From assembly GCA_035532555.1 (NCBI GenBank), contig DATKQS010000012.1:1-64000 (forward strand): a DNA stretch of 64,000 nucleotides. Direction: 5' to 3'. Below the pieces are notes generated by a model. It did no database searches. It worked only from the letters and a program-made list of their open reading frames with translations, and was not told the origin of the DNA. Both the position numbers and the translations under genes were made by a program. This DNA is from Thermoplasmata archaeon (GTDB taxonomy: Archaea > Thermoplasmatota > Thermoplasmata > Lutacidiplasmatales > UBA184). Positions 15,612-27,295 of the stretch are shown here, piece by piece; within the stretch, counting starts at the first letter, position 1; every line of letters starts with the position of its first letter.

Positions 15612-17936
15612 ATGCAGGCCGAGATCCCCGGCGCGCCCGAGCCCTGGGCTCCGAACGTCCAAACCGTACCCGTGAACCGGGCGCGCCCGGCGGAACTTGC
15701 GAAAATCTCTACGGAGCGGGGTCTCGGCCTCGACCGGGAAGAGCTCCGCCGGATCCAAGAGTACTTTCGCGCGGAAGGACGAGAACCGACCGACGTCGAG
15801 CTCGCCGGCCTCGCGCAGAGCTGGAGCGAGCACTGCAGCTACAAGAGCTCCCGAGTTTTTCTGAAACGATCGTTCTCCCAGCTCCATCCCAAGCCGCGCG
15901 TGCTCGGCACCGGGGACGCCGGGGTCATGGCGTTCGAGCCGGGATGGGCCTACGCCCTTCGGATCGAATCCCACAACCATCCGTCCGCGGTCGAGCCGTA
16001 CGGCGGCGCCGCGACCGGGATCGGCGGGATCCTCCGGGACGTGCTCGCCGTAGGAGGTAAGCCCATCGCGCTCGCCGATCCGATCTTTTTCGGACCGCTC
16101 GACCTCGACCCGGAAGCGCTGCCTCCCGGAGTGAAGAGTCCGCGTTACCTGATGGACGGGGTTGTCAGCGGAATCCGCGATTACGGCAACCGCGTCGGGG
16201 TTCCCACGGTGAGCGGCGGTGTGTATTTCGATCCGTCGTTCGTGGTCAACCCCCTCGTCAACGTCGGATGCGTGGGCTGGCTTCCGAGATCGCGACTTCT
16301 TCCGAATCGCGCGCGACGCCCCGGGGACCGGCTCGTCCTGACCGGCGGGCACACCGGTCGAGACGGGATCGGTGGCGTCGCGTTCGCGTCGCGCGAATTG
16401 ACGTCCCAGAGCGAGACGGAGTCGCGCGGAGCGGTCCAGCTCGGTAACCCGATTCTGAAGGAGCCGTTGATACACGCCTGCCTAGAGGCCTTCGATCGCG
16501 GGCTCGTGCAGGGACTGAAGGATCTCGGAGGGGGTGGGATCGCGAGCGCCGTCGGTGAGCTCGTGCACGCCGGAGGCTTCGGTATGCGGATCGATCTCGC
16601 ACGCGTCCCGCTGCGCGAGCCCGGTCTGGCTCCTTGGGAGGTCTGGATCTCCGAGTCGCAGGAGCGAATGGCGCTGGACATCGCCCCCGAAGACGTGGAG
16701 ACGGCCGCGGCGATCTTCCGTCGGTACGACGTCCCATTCACCGATATCGGTCAGGTCACGCGGGGGCCCCTCGAGGAGATCGACTGGGACGGTCACCCCA
16801 TCGCACGGCTGCGACTCGGGTTCCGGGTCGACCCGAAGCTGCGTCACCGGCCCTATCGGGTCCGACGCCGACGGTTCGGTCGCGCGCCGTCGGTCCCCGA
16901 CACGAACCTCGATGGATTGGTGGAGGAGCTAGTGCTCGCGCCGGATTCTCGCTCTCGCGAGCCCTTCCTGCGGGTCTATGATCACGAGGTCCAGGGGCGC
17001 ACCGTGATCAAGCCCCTCCACGGGCGCGTCACGAGCCCCTCGCACGGAGACGCGGCCGTCCTTCAACCCCGGCCCGAAAGCTGGAAGGGGCTCGCTATCG
17101 CGGTCGCCGCCCAGCCCTGGACCTGCCGGGAGGATCCGTATGCGGGGGGCGTCGCGGTGGTCGAAGAAGCGGCCCGCAATCTCTACTCGGTCGGCGCGCG
17201 GCCGGACGCGTTCACCAATTGTTTGAACTTCGGGAATCCGGAAGATCCGCGCGTCCTCGGCGACTTTTCCGAGACCGTCCGCGGGCTGGCGGCCGGCGCG
17301 CGCGCGCTCGGCTTCGCGGTCCCTTCCGGCAATGTCAGCTTCTACAACGGAGGCATCGGGCACGAGATCCCCCCGACTCCCGTCCTCATGGCGACGGGGA
17401 TCGTTCCCGATCTGCGGCGGGCGATCACGTCGGATCTGAAGACGAGCGGCGACGCGCTCTACCTCGTCGGTCGCTCGTTCCCGGAGCTCGGGGGCTCACT
17501 GTGGGCACGCCGTCATTCCGATCGACCTCTTGCGCCGCCGCGGCCCCGCCCTGCGGAGACCCGACGCGCCGGGGAAGCGATCCTAGCGGCCGGACGCCGG
17601 GGGTGGCTGCGCGCGGCTCACGACATCTCGGATGGAGGGCTCGCCGTGACCCTGTGCGAAATGGCGTTCGGGGGCGGATTCGGATTCTCCGTGGACCTCC
17701 AAGCGACCGGCCTGAGCTCTCCAGGACTCGCGCTCGCGAGCGAAGGCGCGTCGCGCTGGGTCGTGGAAGTGGCGGCCGGCCGCGAGCGTGCGTTCGAACG
17801 AGCGATGCGGCCGAACCGAGTGGCGCGCCTGGGCGCGGTCGAGCCGGGAGCCGGACGTTGGCTCTGGGGGGCGACCCCTCGGGCAAGCACCGATCTTGAG
17901 CGACTGTACGAGCGCTGGCGGACCGGCCCGGTCTAG
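15612..17936 (+). CDS. purL: Phosphoribosylformylglycinamidine synthase subunit PurL
   Basis: A 774-aa large subunit (archaeal/Gram-positive length) that uses ATP and ammonia to convert FGAR to FGAM. Diagnostic motifs are SWSEHCSYKSSR, IESHNHPSAVEPYGGAATG, LKDLGGGGIASAVGEL and, in the second half, ISDGGLAVTLCEM: two AIRS-like halves. ATG at 15612 directly follows a GGTGAGGAG Shine-Dalgarno-like run; a GTG seven codons earlier overlaps purS. Forms the PurS-PurL pair of a purine operon continued by the next genes on the same strand. Confidence 0.96.
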   Translation: MQAEIPGAPEPWAPNVQTVPVNRARPAELAKISTERGLGLDREELRRIQEYFRAEGREPTDVELAGLAQSWSEHCSYKSSRVFLKRSFSQLHPKPRVLGTGDAGVMAFEPGWAYALRIESHNHPSAVEPYGGAATGIGGILRDVLAVGGKPIALADPIFFGPLDLDPEALPPGVKSPRYLMDGVVSGIRDYGNRVGVPTVSGGVYFDPSFVVNPLVNVGCVGWLPRSRLLPNRARRPGDRLVLTGGHTGRDGIGGVAFASRELTSQSETESRGAVQLGNPILKEPLIHACLEAFDRGLVQGLKDLGGGGIASAVGELVHAGGFGMRIDLARVPLREPGLAPWEVWISESQERMALDIAPEDVETAAAIFRRYDVPFTDIGQVTRGPLEEIDWDGHPIARLRLGFRVDPKLRHRPYRVRRRRFGRAPSVPDTNLDGLVEELVLAPDSRSREPFLRVYDHEVQGRTVIKPLHGRVTSPSHGDAAVLQPRPESWKGLAIAVAAQPWTCREDPYAGGVAVVEEAARNLYSVGARPDAFTNCLNFGNPEDPRVLGDFSETVRGLAAGARALGFAVPSGNVSFYNGGIGHEIPPTPVLMATGIVPDLRRAITSDLKTSGDALYLVGRSFPELGGSLWARRHSDRPLAPPRPRPAETRRAGEAILAAGRRGWLRAAHDISDGGLAVTLCEMAFGGGFGFSVDLQATGLSSPGLALASEGASRWVVEVAAGRERAFERAMRPNRVARLGAVEPGAGRWLWGATPRASTDLERLYERWRTGPV

Positions 17937-17953
17937 AGGGAGACCGGAGGAAC

Positions 17954-18667
17954 ATGACCGTCACCGCGCTCGTCTCGGGCGGCAAGGACTCGATCTTTTC
18001 GGCGTACCTTGCCGACACCCAGGGATGGACGGTCGACGAGCTCCTCGTCCTTCGGCCGGAAGACCCAGATTCTTGGATGTTCCACACGCCGAACCTCGCG
18101 CTGGTGGCGCTCCAGGCGGAAGCGTGGGGAAAGCGGTGCCGCTCCGAGCCGGTCGCCGGCCGCAGCGAGGCGGATGAAGACAACGCTCTCCGTTCGGCCC
18201 TCTCCACCGCTCACGGACCCGTGGTCGTCGGAGCGATCGCCTCCTCCTACCAATGGTCGCGCCTCTCGCGCATCGCCGACGAGATCGATCGGCGGGTGTA
18301 CGCTCCGCTGTGGGGCAAGGACGGATCGATCGTGGTCCGCGCCGAGATCGACGCGGGACTTGACATCCGGATGATCCATCTCTCGGCCGAGCCCTTGACC
18401 GAGGAGCTCCTGGGCCTACGGCTCGACCTTGCTCTCTTGACCGAACTCGAGCGGCGGAGCCGGGAGCAGCGGCGCTTCCACCCGGCCGGCGAAGGTGGAG
18501 AGTTCGAGACCCTCGTCGTCGACGCTCCCTTCTTCGACCGGCGGATCGCGCTGGACGAAACGCATGTCGAAGAGCGGGGCGGTGCCCGGCGACTCACCGT
18601 GGACCGCGCCCACCTGGAGGCCAAGCTGACACCGGGTGGACCGAGGACGGGAGGCAGGACCGCGTGA
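17954..18667 (+). CDS. dph6: Diphthine--ammonia ligase (Dph6-type, ATP_bind_4)
   Basis: A 237-aa PP-loop ATP pyrophosphatase with SGGKDS at residues 8-13. Family features further on are HTPNLALVALQAEAWG, GAIASSYQWSRL and the C-terminal GEGGEFETLVVDAPFF, as in enzymes that amidate diphthine on elongation factor 2, the last step of diphthamide synthesis. It starts 17 bases after purL. The next gene overlaps its stop by GTGA. Assignment to the family is firm; activity is inferred from archaeal homologues. Confidence 0.9.
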   Translation: MTVTALVSGGKDSIFSAYLADTQGWTVDELLVLRPEDPDSWMFHTPNLALVALQAEAWGKRCRSEPVAGRSEADEDNALRSALSTAHGPVVVGAIASSYQWSRLSRIADEIDRRVYAPLWGKDGSIVVRAEIDAGLDIRMIHLSAEPLTEELLGLRLDLALLTELERRSREQRRFHPAGEGGEFETLVVDAPFFDRRIALDETHVEERGGARRLTVDRAHLEAKLTPGGPRTGGRTA

Positions 18668-19443
18668 CCCTCTCCCGAACCTTCTCGCCTCCCGCGGAGG
18701 CCGAAGTAGCGCGTCGACGGCTCGGCGACCCGCGGGCACGAGCGAACGTGCGATGGCTCTCCGCGCTGCTCGGTCTCCCGCCGCGATCGGTGCAACGGAC
18801 CCTGAAGGAGACCGGCGCGTTCGTGAGCGTCGATCAGGAGATCCACGATCGGCTTCGGTCCGGTGGCCGGAGCAACTACGCTCAGTTCCGTGCCCCGCTC
18901 GAGCTCTACACGATCGTGCGGTCTCTTCGCCCCGAACACGTGATCGAGACCGGGGTCAGTAGCGGCGTCTCCTCGGCGCATCTCCTCCTCGCGTTGCGCC
19001 GGAACCGACGCGGGACCCTGCACTCAATCGACTTCCCCACGCATCAACGAGGAGCCCAACTCGGCCCGAGCGAATCTCCGGTTTCTCTGCCTCCGGGCCG
19101 CTCGACCGGCTGGGCGATTCCGCCGTCCCTTCGACACGGCTGGGACCTCAGGATCGGCCCAAGCCAACGCCTCCTCCCCGAGCTCGTGGAGGACCTTCCC
19201 TCGATCGGCTTGTTCCTGCACGACAGCCTGCATACGAGCGCGCACCTCACCTTCGAGCTCGAGACGGTGCGCCCCAAACTGGCCGCGGGCGCGGTGGTGC
19301 TCGCCGACAACACGGCCTGGACAGGGAAGGCATTCCCTCGATTCGCGCGACGGGTCGGATCGCGCTTGCATCGTCGAGGGAGGGGCGACCTCGTCGGCTT
19401 CCGATTCGACCCGGGACGAGTTCTCGCGCCGTCGCCTCCCTAG
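18664..19443 (+). CDS. Class I SAM-dependent methyltransferase-like protein
   Basis: A 259-aa protein with a Rossmann-fold core: VIETGVSSGVSSAHLLLAL matches SAM motif I, LHSIDFP motif II, and IGLFLHDSLHTSAHL the acidic segment of the Methyltransf_24 group. An N-terminal helical region of about 80 residues precedes it. GTG overlaps the Dph6 stop, so it is coupled to that gene. Substrate unknown; small molecules or cell-surface sugars are usual for this group, and a link to diphthamide is not supported by sequence. Confidence 0.75.
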   Translation: MTLSRTFSPPAEAEVARRRLGDPRARANVRWLSALLGLPPRSVQRTLKETGAFVSVDQEIHDRLRSGGRSNYAQFRAPLELYTIVRSLRPEHVIETGVSSGVSSAHLLLALRRNRRGTLHSIDFPTHQRGAQLGPSESPVSLPPGRSTGWAIPPSLRHGWDLRIGPSQRLLPELVEDLPSIGLFLHDSLHTSAHLTFELETVRPKLAAGAVVLADNTAWTGKAFPRFARRVGSRLHRRGRGDLVGFRFDPGRVLAPSPP

Positions 19444-19470
19444 CCGAGCCGGCTACGCGGCGGCGAGGTT

Positions 19471-21216
<1,746 letters not shown>

Positions 21217-21278
21217 GCGCGCGTCCGCACCGGGGCGGTACCCCTTAAACAGGCTTGCACCTTTCCCCATCGATTCCC

Positions 21279-22694
21279 GTGAGCACCGATGCCTATCGGG
21301 CTACGCTCGGGGAGCTGTTCCGTCGCCGCCGCTTCGGGATACGCCCCGGGCTCGATGTGATCTCCGCGCTCCTAGAGGCCCTCGGGGCTCCCCAGCGTTC
21401 GTTCCCCGCGGTCCACGTGACGGGGAGCAAGGGCAAGGGTTCGGTCTCGGCGATGACCCAGGCCATCCTATCCGCCCACGGACTGCGCACGGGACTGTTC
21501 ATCTCCCCGCACCTCGCGAGCTATCGAGAGCGGATCCAGATCGACGGGAGGCTGATCTCACCCGCCGACGTGGTCCGTGGTCTTGATCGGATCCTCGGGG
21601 CCGAGCGGACGCTCCACCGGGAGCGCCGCATCGAGCGGGACGCGACCTTCTTCGAGTGCACAACCGCCCTCGCGTTCGACCACTTTGCGCGCGCGCACGT
21701 GGACGCCGCCGTGATCGAGGTGGGCATCGGAGGTCGATGGGACGCGACGAACGTACTCGGGTCGCGCGTCGGGGTGATCACGACGCTCGAGCTCGAACAC
21801 ACGGAGATCCTCGGTCCGACGATCGCCGCCATTGCGCGCGAGAAATCGGGGATCTTCCACGCCGGGATGACCGGGGTACTGGGGGATCTCCCCGCCGAGG
21901 GCCGCGCCGTCATCGAGGCCTTCGCCTCCGAAAAGGCGGTCGCTCTCTGGCACCTCGGTCGCGAAGTGCGGGTGGAGAACCGCGAGCTCCGCCCCGAAGG
22001 GCAGACCCTCGATGTGCACATCCCGGCGGTGACCCTCCCGGGCGTCCGCATCCCGCTCCTCGGCCGGTTCCAACCGGCCAACGCCGCGCTCGCCATCGCC
22101 GCGGCGGCCCGGTTCCTCGAGTCGAGTTCGACCCGGATGGACGGGGCCTCCGTGCGCAAAGGACTGCGCAGCATTCACTGGAGGGGGCGAATGGAGCGGA
22201 TCGCACGCCGGCCGGACGTGTATCTCGATGTGGCCCATACGCCGGAGAGCATCCGGGCGGTGGCCCAGAGCCTCGCCGAGATCGATCCGGCGATGGATGC
22301 GATGGACAACGCGATCGTCTTCGGCTGCCTCCTCGGGAAGGATGCCGGCACCATGCTCTCCACGCTCTCCGATCTCGCGCGCACGCTGGTGCTCGTGCCC
22401 GTCGCGAGCGAACGGGGCATCGCCCCCGCCGCGCTGAAGGTCTTCGCCGCCGGCCGTTTTCCGATCGTCGTCATCGCCCCCAGCGCGTCGGAAGGCTTGC
22501 GGCTCGCGCGCGCTGCGGCCAGCCGCGACGGGTTCGTGCTCGTCACCGGCAGCGATTACCTCGTGGGCGACCTCCTCCGCTCGCTCCAAGGCGACGCATC
22601 GGAGGAACCCGACCTCTCGGATCCCGGCCAGGGGCCGCCTCCCGCGCTCGGGAACTCGGCCTCCCCTTCCCTCGCGGACGGACGAACTCGATGA
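21279..22694 (+). CDS. folC: Folylpolyglutamate/dihydrofolate synthase-like ligase (Mur ligase family)
   Basis: A 471-aa ATP-dependent glutamate ligase of the FolC branch. P-loop VTGSKGKGSVSAM, then FISPHLASYRERIQIDG and VIEVGIGGRWDATNV are characteristic; a C-terminal Mur ligase domain carries DVAHTPESIRAV. It adds glutamate to dihydropteroate or folate; in archaea the true pterin acceptor may differ. GTG at 21279 is chosen because CCTTAAAC at 21241-21248 sits 30 bases upstream, giving a near-leaderless transcript; a TTG eight codons upstream is possible. Its stop overlaps the endonuclease III start (ATGA). Confidence 0.85.
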   Translation: MSTDAYRATLGELFRRRRFGIRPGLDVISALLEALGAPQRSFPAVHVTGSKGKGSVSAMTQAILSAHGLRTGLFISPHLASYRERIQIDGRLISPADVVRGLDRILGAERTLHRERRIERDATFFECTTALAFDHFARAHVDAAVIEVGIGGRWDATNVLGSRVGVITTLELEHTEILGPTIAAIAREKSGIFHAGMTGVLGDLPAEGRAVIEAFASEKAVALWHLGREVRVENRELRPEGQTLDVHIPAVTLPGVRIPLLGRFQPANAALAIAAAARFLESSSTRMDGASVRKGLRSIHWRGRMERIARRPDVYLDVAHTPESIRAVAQSLAEIDPAMDAMDNAIVFGCLLGKDAGTMLSTLSDLARTLVLVPVASERGIAPAALKVFAAGRFPIVVIAPSASEGLRLARAAASRDGFVLVTGSDYLVGDLLRSLQGDASEEPDLSDPGQGPPPALGNSASPSLADGRTR

Positions 22695-23560
22695 CCACGA
22701 CCCCCGCGTTCGACTGGGAACGGGTGATGGATCGCCTATCGTCGTTCTATGGCCGGGGCGATTGGCGCGTGCCATACCTGCGGGAGCACGCGGAGGATCC
22801 GTTCCAGGTCTTGATCGGAACCGTGCTCAGCCAGAGGACCCGCGACGAGGCGACCGATGTCGCCTCGGCCCAGCTGTTCGCGCGGTACCCCGACCCCGGC
22901 TCGCTTGCCCGCGCCCCTCGGGCACGCCTGGAACGGCTCATCCACGGGACGGGGTTCTATCGGGTCAAGTCGCGTGCGATCCGCAAGATCGCTCGCGAGA
23001 TCTTGGATCGGTTCCACGGTGAGGTTCCCCGGACGCTGGAGGAACTGACCTCGCTGCCCGGCGTGGGGCCGAAGACCGCCAACTGCGTCCTAGTGTTCGG
23101 ATACGGGATCCCGGCGATCCCGGTCGATACGCACGTCCATCGGATCGCCAACCGGCTCGGGATCGTGCGAACGCGCACGCCCGAGGAGACGGAGCGACGC
23201 CTGCGGCAGGTCGTGGATCGACGGTACTGGATCCCGCTCAATCCGCTCCTCGTGCAGCACGGACAGAACCTCTGCCGGCCAATCTCGCCGCGCTGCCCGG
23301 AGTGCCCGATCCGAGACGACTGCGCTACGGGGCGCGCTCTAGCGGCCGGCCGGGCACCGCCCCGACCGCAGGACCGGCCCCGCCGGAGACCGCGCTCCTC
23401 CGCGACGAGCGGCGGAGCGGGGGGATCGCGAGGAGCACCGCGAGCGGAACGAGCATCATCACCGCGAGCGCCGGCCAGGCGAACGAGTACGAGGTCGCCG
23501 CGAGGACCCAACCAAACGCGGACGCGATCACCGCCGAGCCGGCGAGCTGGATCGAGTTGA
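22691..23560 (+). CDS. nth: Endonuclease III (DNA glycosylase/AP lyase) with C-terminal extension
   Basis: A 289-aa base-excision-repair enzyme removing oxidised pyrimidines. The helix-hairpin-helix with catalytic Lys is LPGVGPKTANCV, the catalytic Asp is in IPVDTHVHR, and the [4Fe-4S] loop has the exact spacing C-x6-C-x2-C-x5-C (LCRPISPRCPECPIRDDC). Known homologues end soon after that loop (about 215 aa). Here the frame continues about 75 residues as an Arg/Pro/Ser-rich tail that overlaps the convergent MFS gene by about 236 bases. The tail may be unstructured or simply lack a stop. Coupled to folC by ATGA. Confidence 0.93.
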   Translation: MTTTPAFDWERVMDRLSSFYGRGDWRVPYLREHAEDPFQVLIGTVLSQRTRDEATDVASAQLFARYPDPGSLARAPRARLERLIHGTGFYRVKSRAIRKIAREILDRFHGEVPRTLEELTSLPGVGPKTANCVLVFGYGIPAIPVDTHVHRIANRLGIVRTRTPEETERRLRQVVDRRYWIPLNPLLVQHGQNLCRPISPRCPECPIRDDCATGRALAAGRAPPRPQDRPRRRPRSSATSGGAGGSRGAPRAERASSPRAPARRTSTRSPRGPNQTRTRSPPSRRAGSS

Positions 23561-24593
23561 ACAATCCGATCGCGAGCGGGATCTCCTCGCGGGGGAGATC
23601 CGGCATGTACTGCGGAACGATGTACATGACGGCGTAGATGAACCCGTACGAGAAGGAGAAGGCGATCCCGATCACCACGGCCCCGACGAGGCCGGACCAC
23701 GGAAGGACGAACAGTACGGCCGCACCCGCCAGCGTCGCGAGGACGAACTGGGTCCGATGATCCGGTCGGCGTTCGGCGACCGTTCCGCCGTACGGGCCGC
23801 CCACGACGCTCGGTAAGACGAAGGCGATCCCCACGGCACCGGCCGCCGCCGCCGTCCATCCTTGGGTTAGGGTCCCGTACGGAACGACGAACTGGCTGGT
23901 CACGAACGCCGCTCCTTCGAGACCGATGAACGCGAAGCCGATGGCCCACACCGCGGGGGTCCGGAACGCTCGAGGGGAGCGTTCCATGCGAACGGTCCGA
24001 GGAGGTGCGGCGCCGGCGCTCCGGGGGATGATGAACGCCGCGATGCCCGTTAGGACGAGCAGGCCGATCCCGCCGAGCGCGAGATCCCATTGCCAACCGA
24101 TATCGGCAACCACGATTGCCGAGACGAACAGGCCGAGCGCGGCCCCAGCGCTGAAGGCCGAGCTGAATCCCCCGACCGCGAGACCGCGACGCCCTTCGGC
24201 ATGGAGCGAGGAGACGAGCCCGATCGCGGGGGAGAAGAACAGGCCCGCGCCGATCCCGGCCACGATCCGCAAGACCCAGAGGATCAGGAAGGACGGCGCG
24301 AGCGCACAGAGGATGCTCCCGACCCCGAGGAGGACCGCTCCGGAGAGTCCGACCGATCGGGGACCGTACCGTCGGGCCCACAGCCCCGCGGGGACCTGCA
24401 TCGCCCCCGCTCCCACGAGGAAGGAGGCGACCAGGACTCCCCACTCCCCCGGTCCGACCGAGAACGCCGCCCCAATCGCCGGCAGGGCCGGGCCGATCGT
24501 GAACCAGTTGTAGGCATAGCCGGCCCGGACCGCGATGAGAATCCACGTGGAGCGGTTCGCGTCCCTAGCGGAGGGCGCACCGTCGGACGACAC
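23325..24593 (-). CDS. MFS transporter
   Basis: An approximately 422-aa membrane protein with twelve hydrophobic segments. The major facilitator loop 2-3 motif appears as GLWARRYGPRS, and further glycine-rich helices (GIGAGLFFSPAIGLVSSL) are typical. It exports or imports a small solute; the substrate is not predictable. The start is uncertain: GTG at 24593 lies just before the first membrane helix, while the frame stays open to 24713. A shared TATA-like CTTAAG at 24691-24696 can serve both this gene and divergent alaS. The C-terminal tail overlaps the nth extension. Confidence 0.82.
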   Translation of the reverse strand: MSSDGAPSARDANRSTWILIAVRAGYAYNWFTIGPALPAIGAAFSVGPGEWGVLVASFLVGAGAMQVPAGLWARRYGPRSVGLSGAVLLGVGSILCALAPSFLILWVLRIVAGIGAGLFFSPAIGLVSSLHAEGRRGLAVGGFSSAFSAGAALGLFVSAIVVADIGWQWDLALGGIGLLVLTGIAAFIIPRSAGAAPPRTVRMERSPRAFRTPAVWAIGFAFIGLEGAAFVTSQFVVPYGTLTQGWTAAAAGAVGIAFVLPSVVGGPYGGTVAERRPDHRTQFVLATLAGAAVLFVLPWSGLVGAVVIGIAFSFSYGFIYAVMYIVPQYMPDLPREEIPLAIGLFNSIQLAGSAVIASAFGWVLAATSYSFAWPALAVMMLVPLAVLLAIPPLRRSSRRSAVSGGAGPAVGAVPGRPLERAP

Positions 24594-24723
24594 GGGGGCG
24601 GAGGAGGCGCCGAAGGTCTTGAAGCTGGGGCGCGCGTGAACGCCGGTTCGGCGCCCACGCCGTTCGTCCTCCCTTCGCTCGACCAAACGGCTTAAGGGCC
24701 GGGAACGGTCCAAGCGTGTGACG

Positions 24724-27279
24724 ATGGACCCGAGCGAGTACGACCTGGCCTACTTCCATCGGGAGGGGTTCCAGCGCCGGACGTGCACCGAGTGCGGATC
24801 GGCATTCTGGACCCTCGGGGATCACACGCGCTGTCAGGAGGCGCCGTGCGCCCCGTACGCTTTCATCGGCCAACCCGGGTTCCGCCGTCCGTACACCCCC
24901 CACGAGGCGCGGGAGGCTTACCTCGGTTACTTCGAACGGCACGGCCACACGCGGGTGCGTCGCTACCCCACGGTCGCGCGGTGGCGCAACGACGTGTTCT
25001 TCACGCAGGCGAGCATCTACGACTTTCAGCCGTGGGTGACCAGCGGTGCGATCCCGCCTCCGGCCAATCCGCTGACGATCTCCCAGCCCTGCCTGCGGTT
25101 CATCGACATCGATGAGGTCGGCGTCTCGGGCCGACACTTCACGGAGTTCGAGATGATGGCCCACCACGCCTTCAATCGACCGGACCACGAAGTGTACTTC
25201 AAGGACCGCTGCGTGGAGCTCTGCCAAGGCGTCTTGGTCGGAGAGTTCGGCGCGGACGCCCGAGGGATCACCTACAAGGAGGAGACCTGGGAGGGAGGCG
25301 GGAACCTCGGCCCCTCGCTGAGCGTCGGCCTCGCCGGCCTCGAGTTGGGGACCCTGGTCTTCATGGAGTACGTGCGGGACCCGGCCGGCATCCGGCCGAT
25401 GCCGCTAACGGTGGTCGACACGGGCTACGGGCTCGAGCGATTCGTTTGGATGAGCCACGGGACGAAGTCCGCGTACGAGCCGGTGTTCGGAGCTGCGTAC
25501 GAGGAGCTGCGCCAGACCCTCGCTCCCCGGGATGCCGCGATCGTCATCGATCACGCCCGCGCGCTCTCGTTCATGCTGACCGACGGGATCGTGCCTTCCA
25601 ACTCGAAGGAGGGGTACTTCGCCCGGCTCCTGATCCGACGCGCTCTGCGCGTGCTGTCGAAGGTGCCCGAGGCGCCCGACCTGATCTCGGTCATCGAACG
25701 TGTGGCGCGGGAGATCGCCCGGGAGTATCCGGAGATCGGTGCCCACCGCGACGATCGCGATCGGCTCCTCACCGCCGAGATCGAACGGTACTCGGAAGCC
25801 CTCGAACGAGCGCGCCCGATCCTCCAGCGGCAGGAAGAGCGGCTCGCCGCCTCCGGCGGTCGCGTCACGGAAGAGAACCTCGTGGAGTGGTACGACTCCC
25901 TCGGGGTCCCACCGGAGGTGGCGGTCAGCCTGATCTCGAATCCGCCGAAGGTCCCCGATGACTTCTATTCGAAGGTCGCTACGCGGCACGAGCAGGAAAC
26001 CCCGACCGGCGATTACGTGGAGCCGTCGGTGAGCCTCCCCGAGGTCTCCGCGAACGTGCCCCCGACCGAGGTGCTCTACTACCTCGACCCGTACACGCTC
26101 GCCTTCGATGCCCACGTGCTCTGGACCGAGGGAGCGTTCGTCGTGCTCGATCGAACGTACTTCTATCCGACCGGGGGAGGCCAGGTTCACGACACCGGCC
26201 ACCTCGGCGAGCTCGGGGTCACCGATGTCCACCGCAAGGGCCCCTGGGTGCTCCACCGTCTCGATGCCCCTTCGCCCTTCCATGCGGGCGATCGCGTGCA
26301 TGGGAAGATCGACCGCGCGCGCCGCATCCAGCTGATGCAGCATCACACCGCGACGCACCTTCTGAACGGAGCCCTGCGCGAGACCCTCGGCCCCCACGTT
26401 TGGCAGGCCGGCGCGTACAAGGGCACCGAGGCCGCCCGGATCGACATCACCCACTACCGGCCCCTCTCCCGGGACGAACTCCGCCGTGTTGAGCGACGGG
26501 TCAACGAGATCGTGCGCGAGGACCGGCCCGTCAAGAGCTACTTCGAGTCCCGCAACGAGGCCGAGCGGCGATTCGGCTTCACGCTCTACCAAGGAGGGGC
26601 CGTGCCCGGCAAGGAGCTGCGGATCGTGGACATCGGCGACTTCGATGTCGAGGCATGCGGGGGCACCCACTGCACGCACACGAGCGAGGTCGGTGCGATC
26701 GCGCTCCTCGGGGTCGAGCGGATCCAGGACGGGATCGTTCGGCTCACGTACGCGAGCGGCGAGCGGGCGCTCGACATCCGGGACGAGCACGAAGAGGTGC
26801 TGCGCGAAGCGGCGCGCCGGCTCCACGTCCCGCTCGAGAAGATCCCCGATGGGATCGATCGACTGCTCTCGGAGGTGGAGGCATCGCGCCGGGCCGAGAA
26901 GGGGCGACGCGGCGACGACCTGCGGGCGGTCGCGGACCGGCTTTCGACCGATCCGGGCAATTCGGAGACCGTCGGCAGCCGGACGATCGTCCACGCCCGG
27001 ATCGACCTCGATCGGAACGAGCTGATGGAACTCTCGCGCTTGCTCACACGCCTTCCGGGCCGCGTAGCGCTCCTCGCATCCGAGCGCGAGGACAAGGGTA
27101 CCCTCTTCGTCGGCTCCTCGGACCCGACGGTCGCGGCGGACGCGCTCCTGCGCCTCGCCCTACCGGCCTTCGAAGGAAGAGGCGGAGGGAACCGGTCGGC
27201 CGCGACCGCGGTCGGCGAACCCGGTGCACCGCTCGAAGCTGCGCTCGAGGCGGCCCGTCGCGGGGCGCGCGACGCCTAG
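24724..27279 (+). CDS. alaS: Alanyl-tRNA synthetase (archaeal type)
   Basis: An 851-aa class II synthetase charging tRNA-Ala. It begins with the archaeal N-terminal zinc-binding region (CTECGSAFW...CQEAPC), followed by the catalytic core (VFFTQASIYDFQPWV; FTEFEMMAHHAF). The editing domain has HxxxH (HHTATHLLNGAL) and CxxxH (CGGTHCTH). A DHHA1 domain ends the protein. ATG at 24724 is about 30 bases after the TATA-like GCTTAAGG; a GTG two codons earlier is possible. The archaeal AlaX-like insertion pattern and length are normal. Confidence 0.97.
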   Translation: MDPSEYDLAYFHREGFQRRTCTECGSAFWTLGDHTRCQEAPCAPYAFIGQPGFRRPYTPHEAREAYLGYFERHGHTRVRRYPTVARWRNDVFFTQASIYDFQPWVTSGAIPPPANPLTISQPCLRFIDIDEVGVSGRHFTEFEMMAHHAFNRPDHEVYFKDRCVELCQGVLVGEFGADARGITYKEETWEGGGNLGPSLSVGLAGLELGTLVFMEYVRDPAGIRPMPLTVVDTGYGLERFVWMSHGTKSAYEPVFGAAYEELRQTLAPRDAAIVIDHARALSFMLTDGIVPSNSKEGYFARLLIRRALRVLSKVPEAPDLISVIERVAREIAREYPEIGAHRDDRDRLLTAEIERYSEALERARPILQRQEERLAASGGRVTEENLVEWYDSLGVPPEVAVSLISNPPKVPDDFYSKVATRHEQETPTGDYVEPSVSLPEVSANVPPTEVLYYLDPYTLAFDAHVLWTEGAFVVLDRTYFYPTGGGQVHDTGHLGELGVTDVHRKGPWVLHRLDAPSPFHAGDRVHGKIDRARRIQLMQHHTATHLLNGALRETLGPHVWQAGAYKGTEAARIDITHYRPLSRDELRRVERRVNEIVREDRPVKSYFESRNEAERRFGFTLYQGGAVPGKELRIVDIGDFDVEACGGTHCTHTSEVGAIALLGVERIQDGIVRLTYASGERALDIRDEHEEVLREAARRLHVPLEKIPDGIDRLLSEVEASRRAEKGRRGDDLRAVADRLSTDPGNSETVGSRTIVHARIDLDRNELMELSRLLTRLPGRVALLASEREDKGTLFVGSSDPTVAADALLRLALPAFEGRGGGNRSAATAVGEPGAPLEAALEAARRGARDA

Positions 27280-27295
27280 TCGCTCGGTCGCGGGC

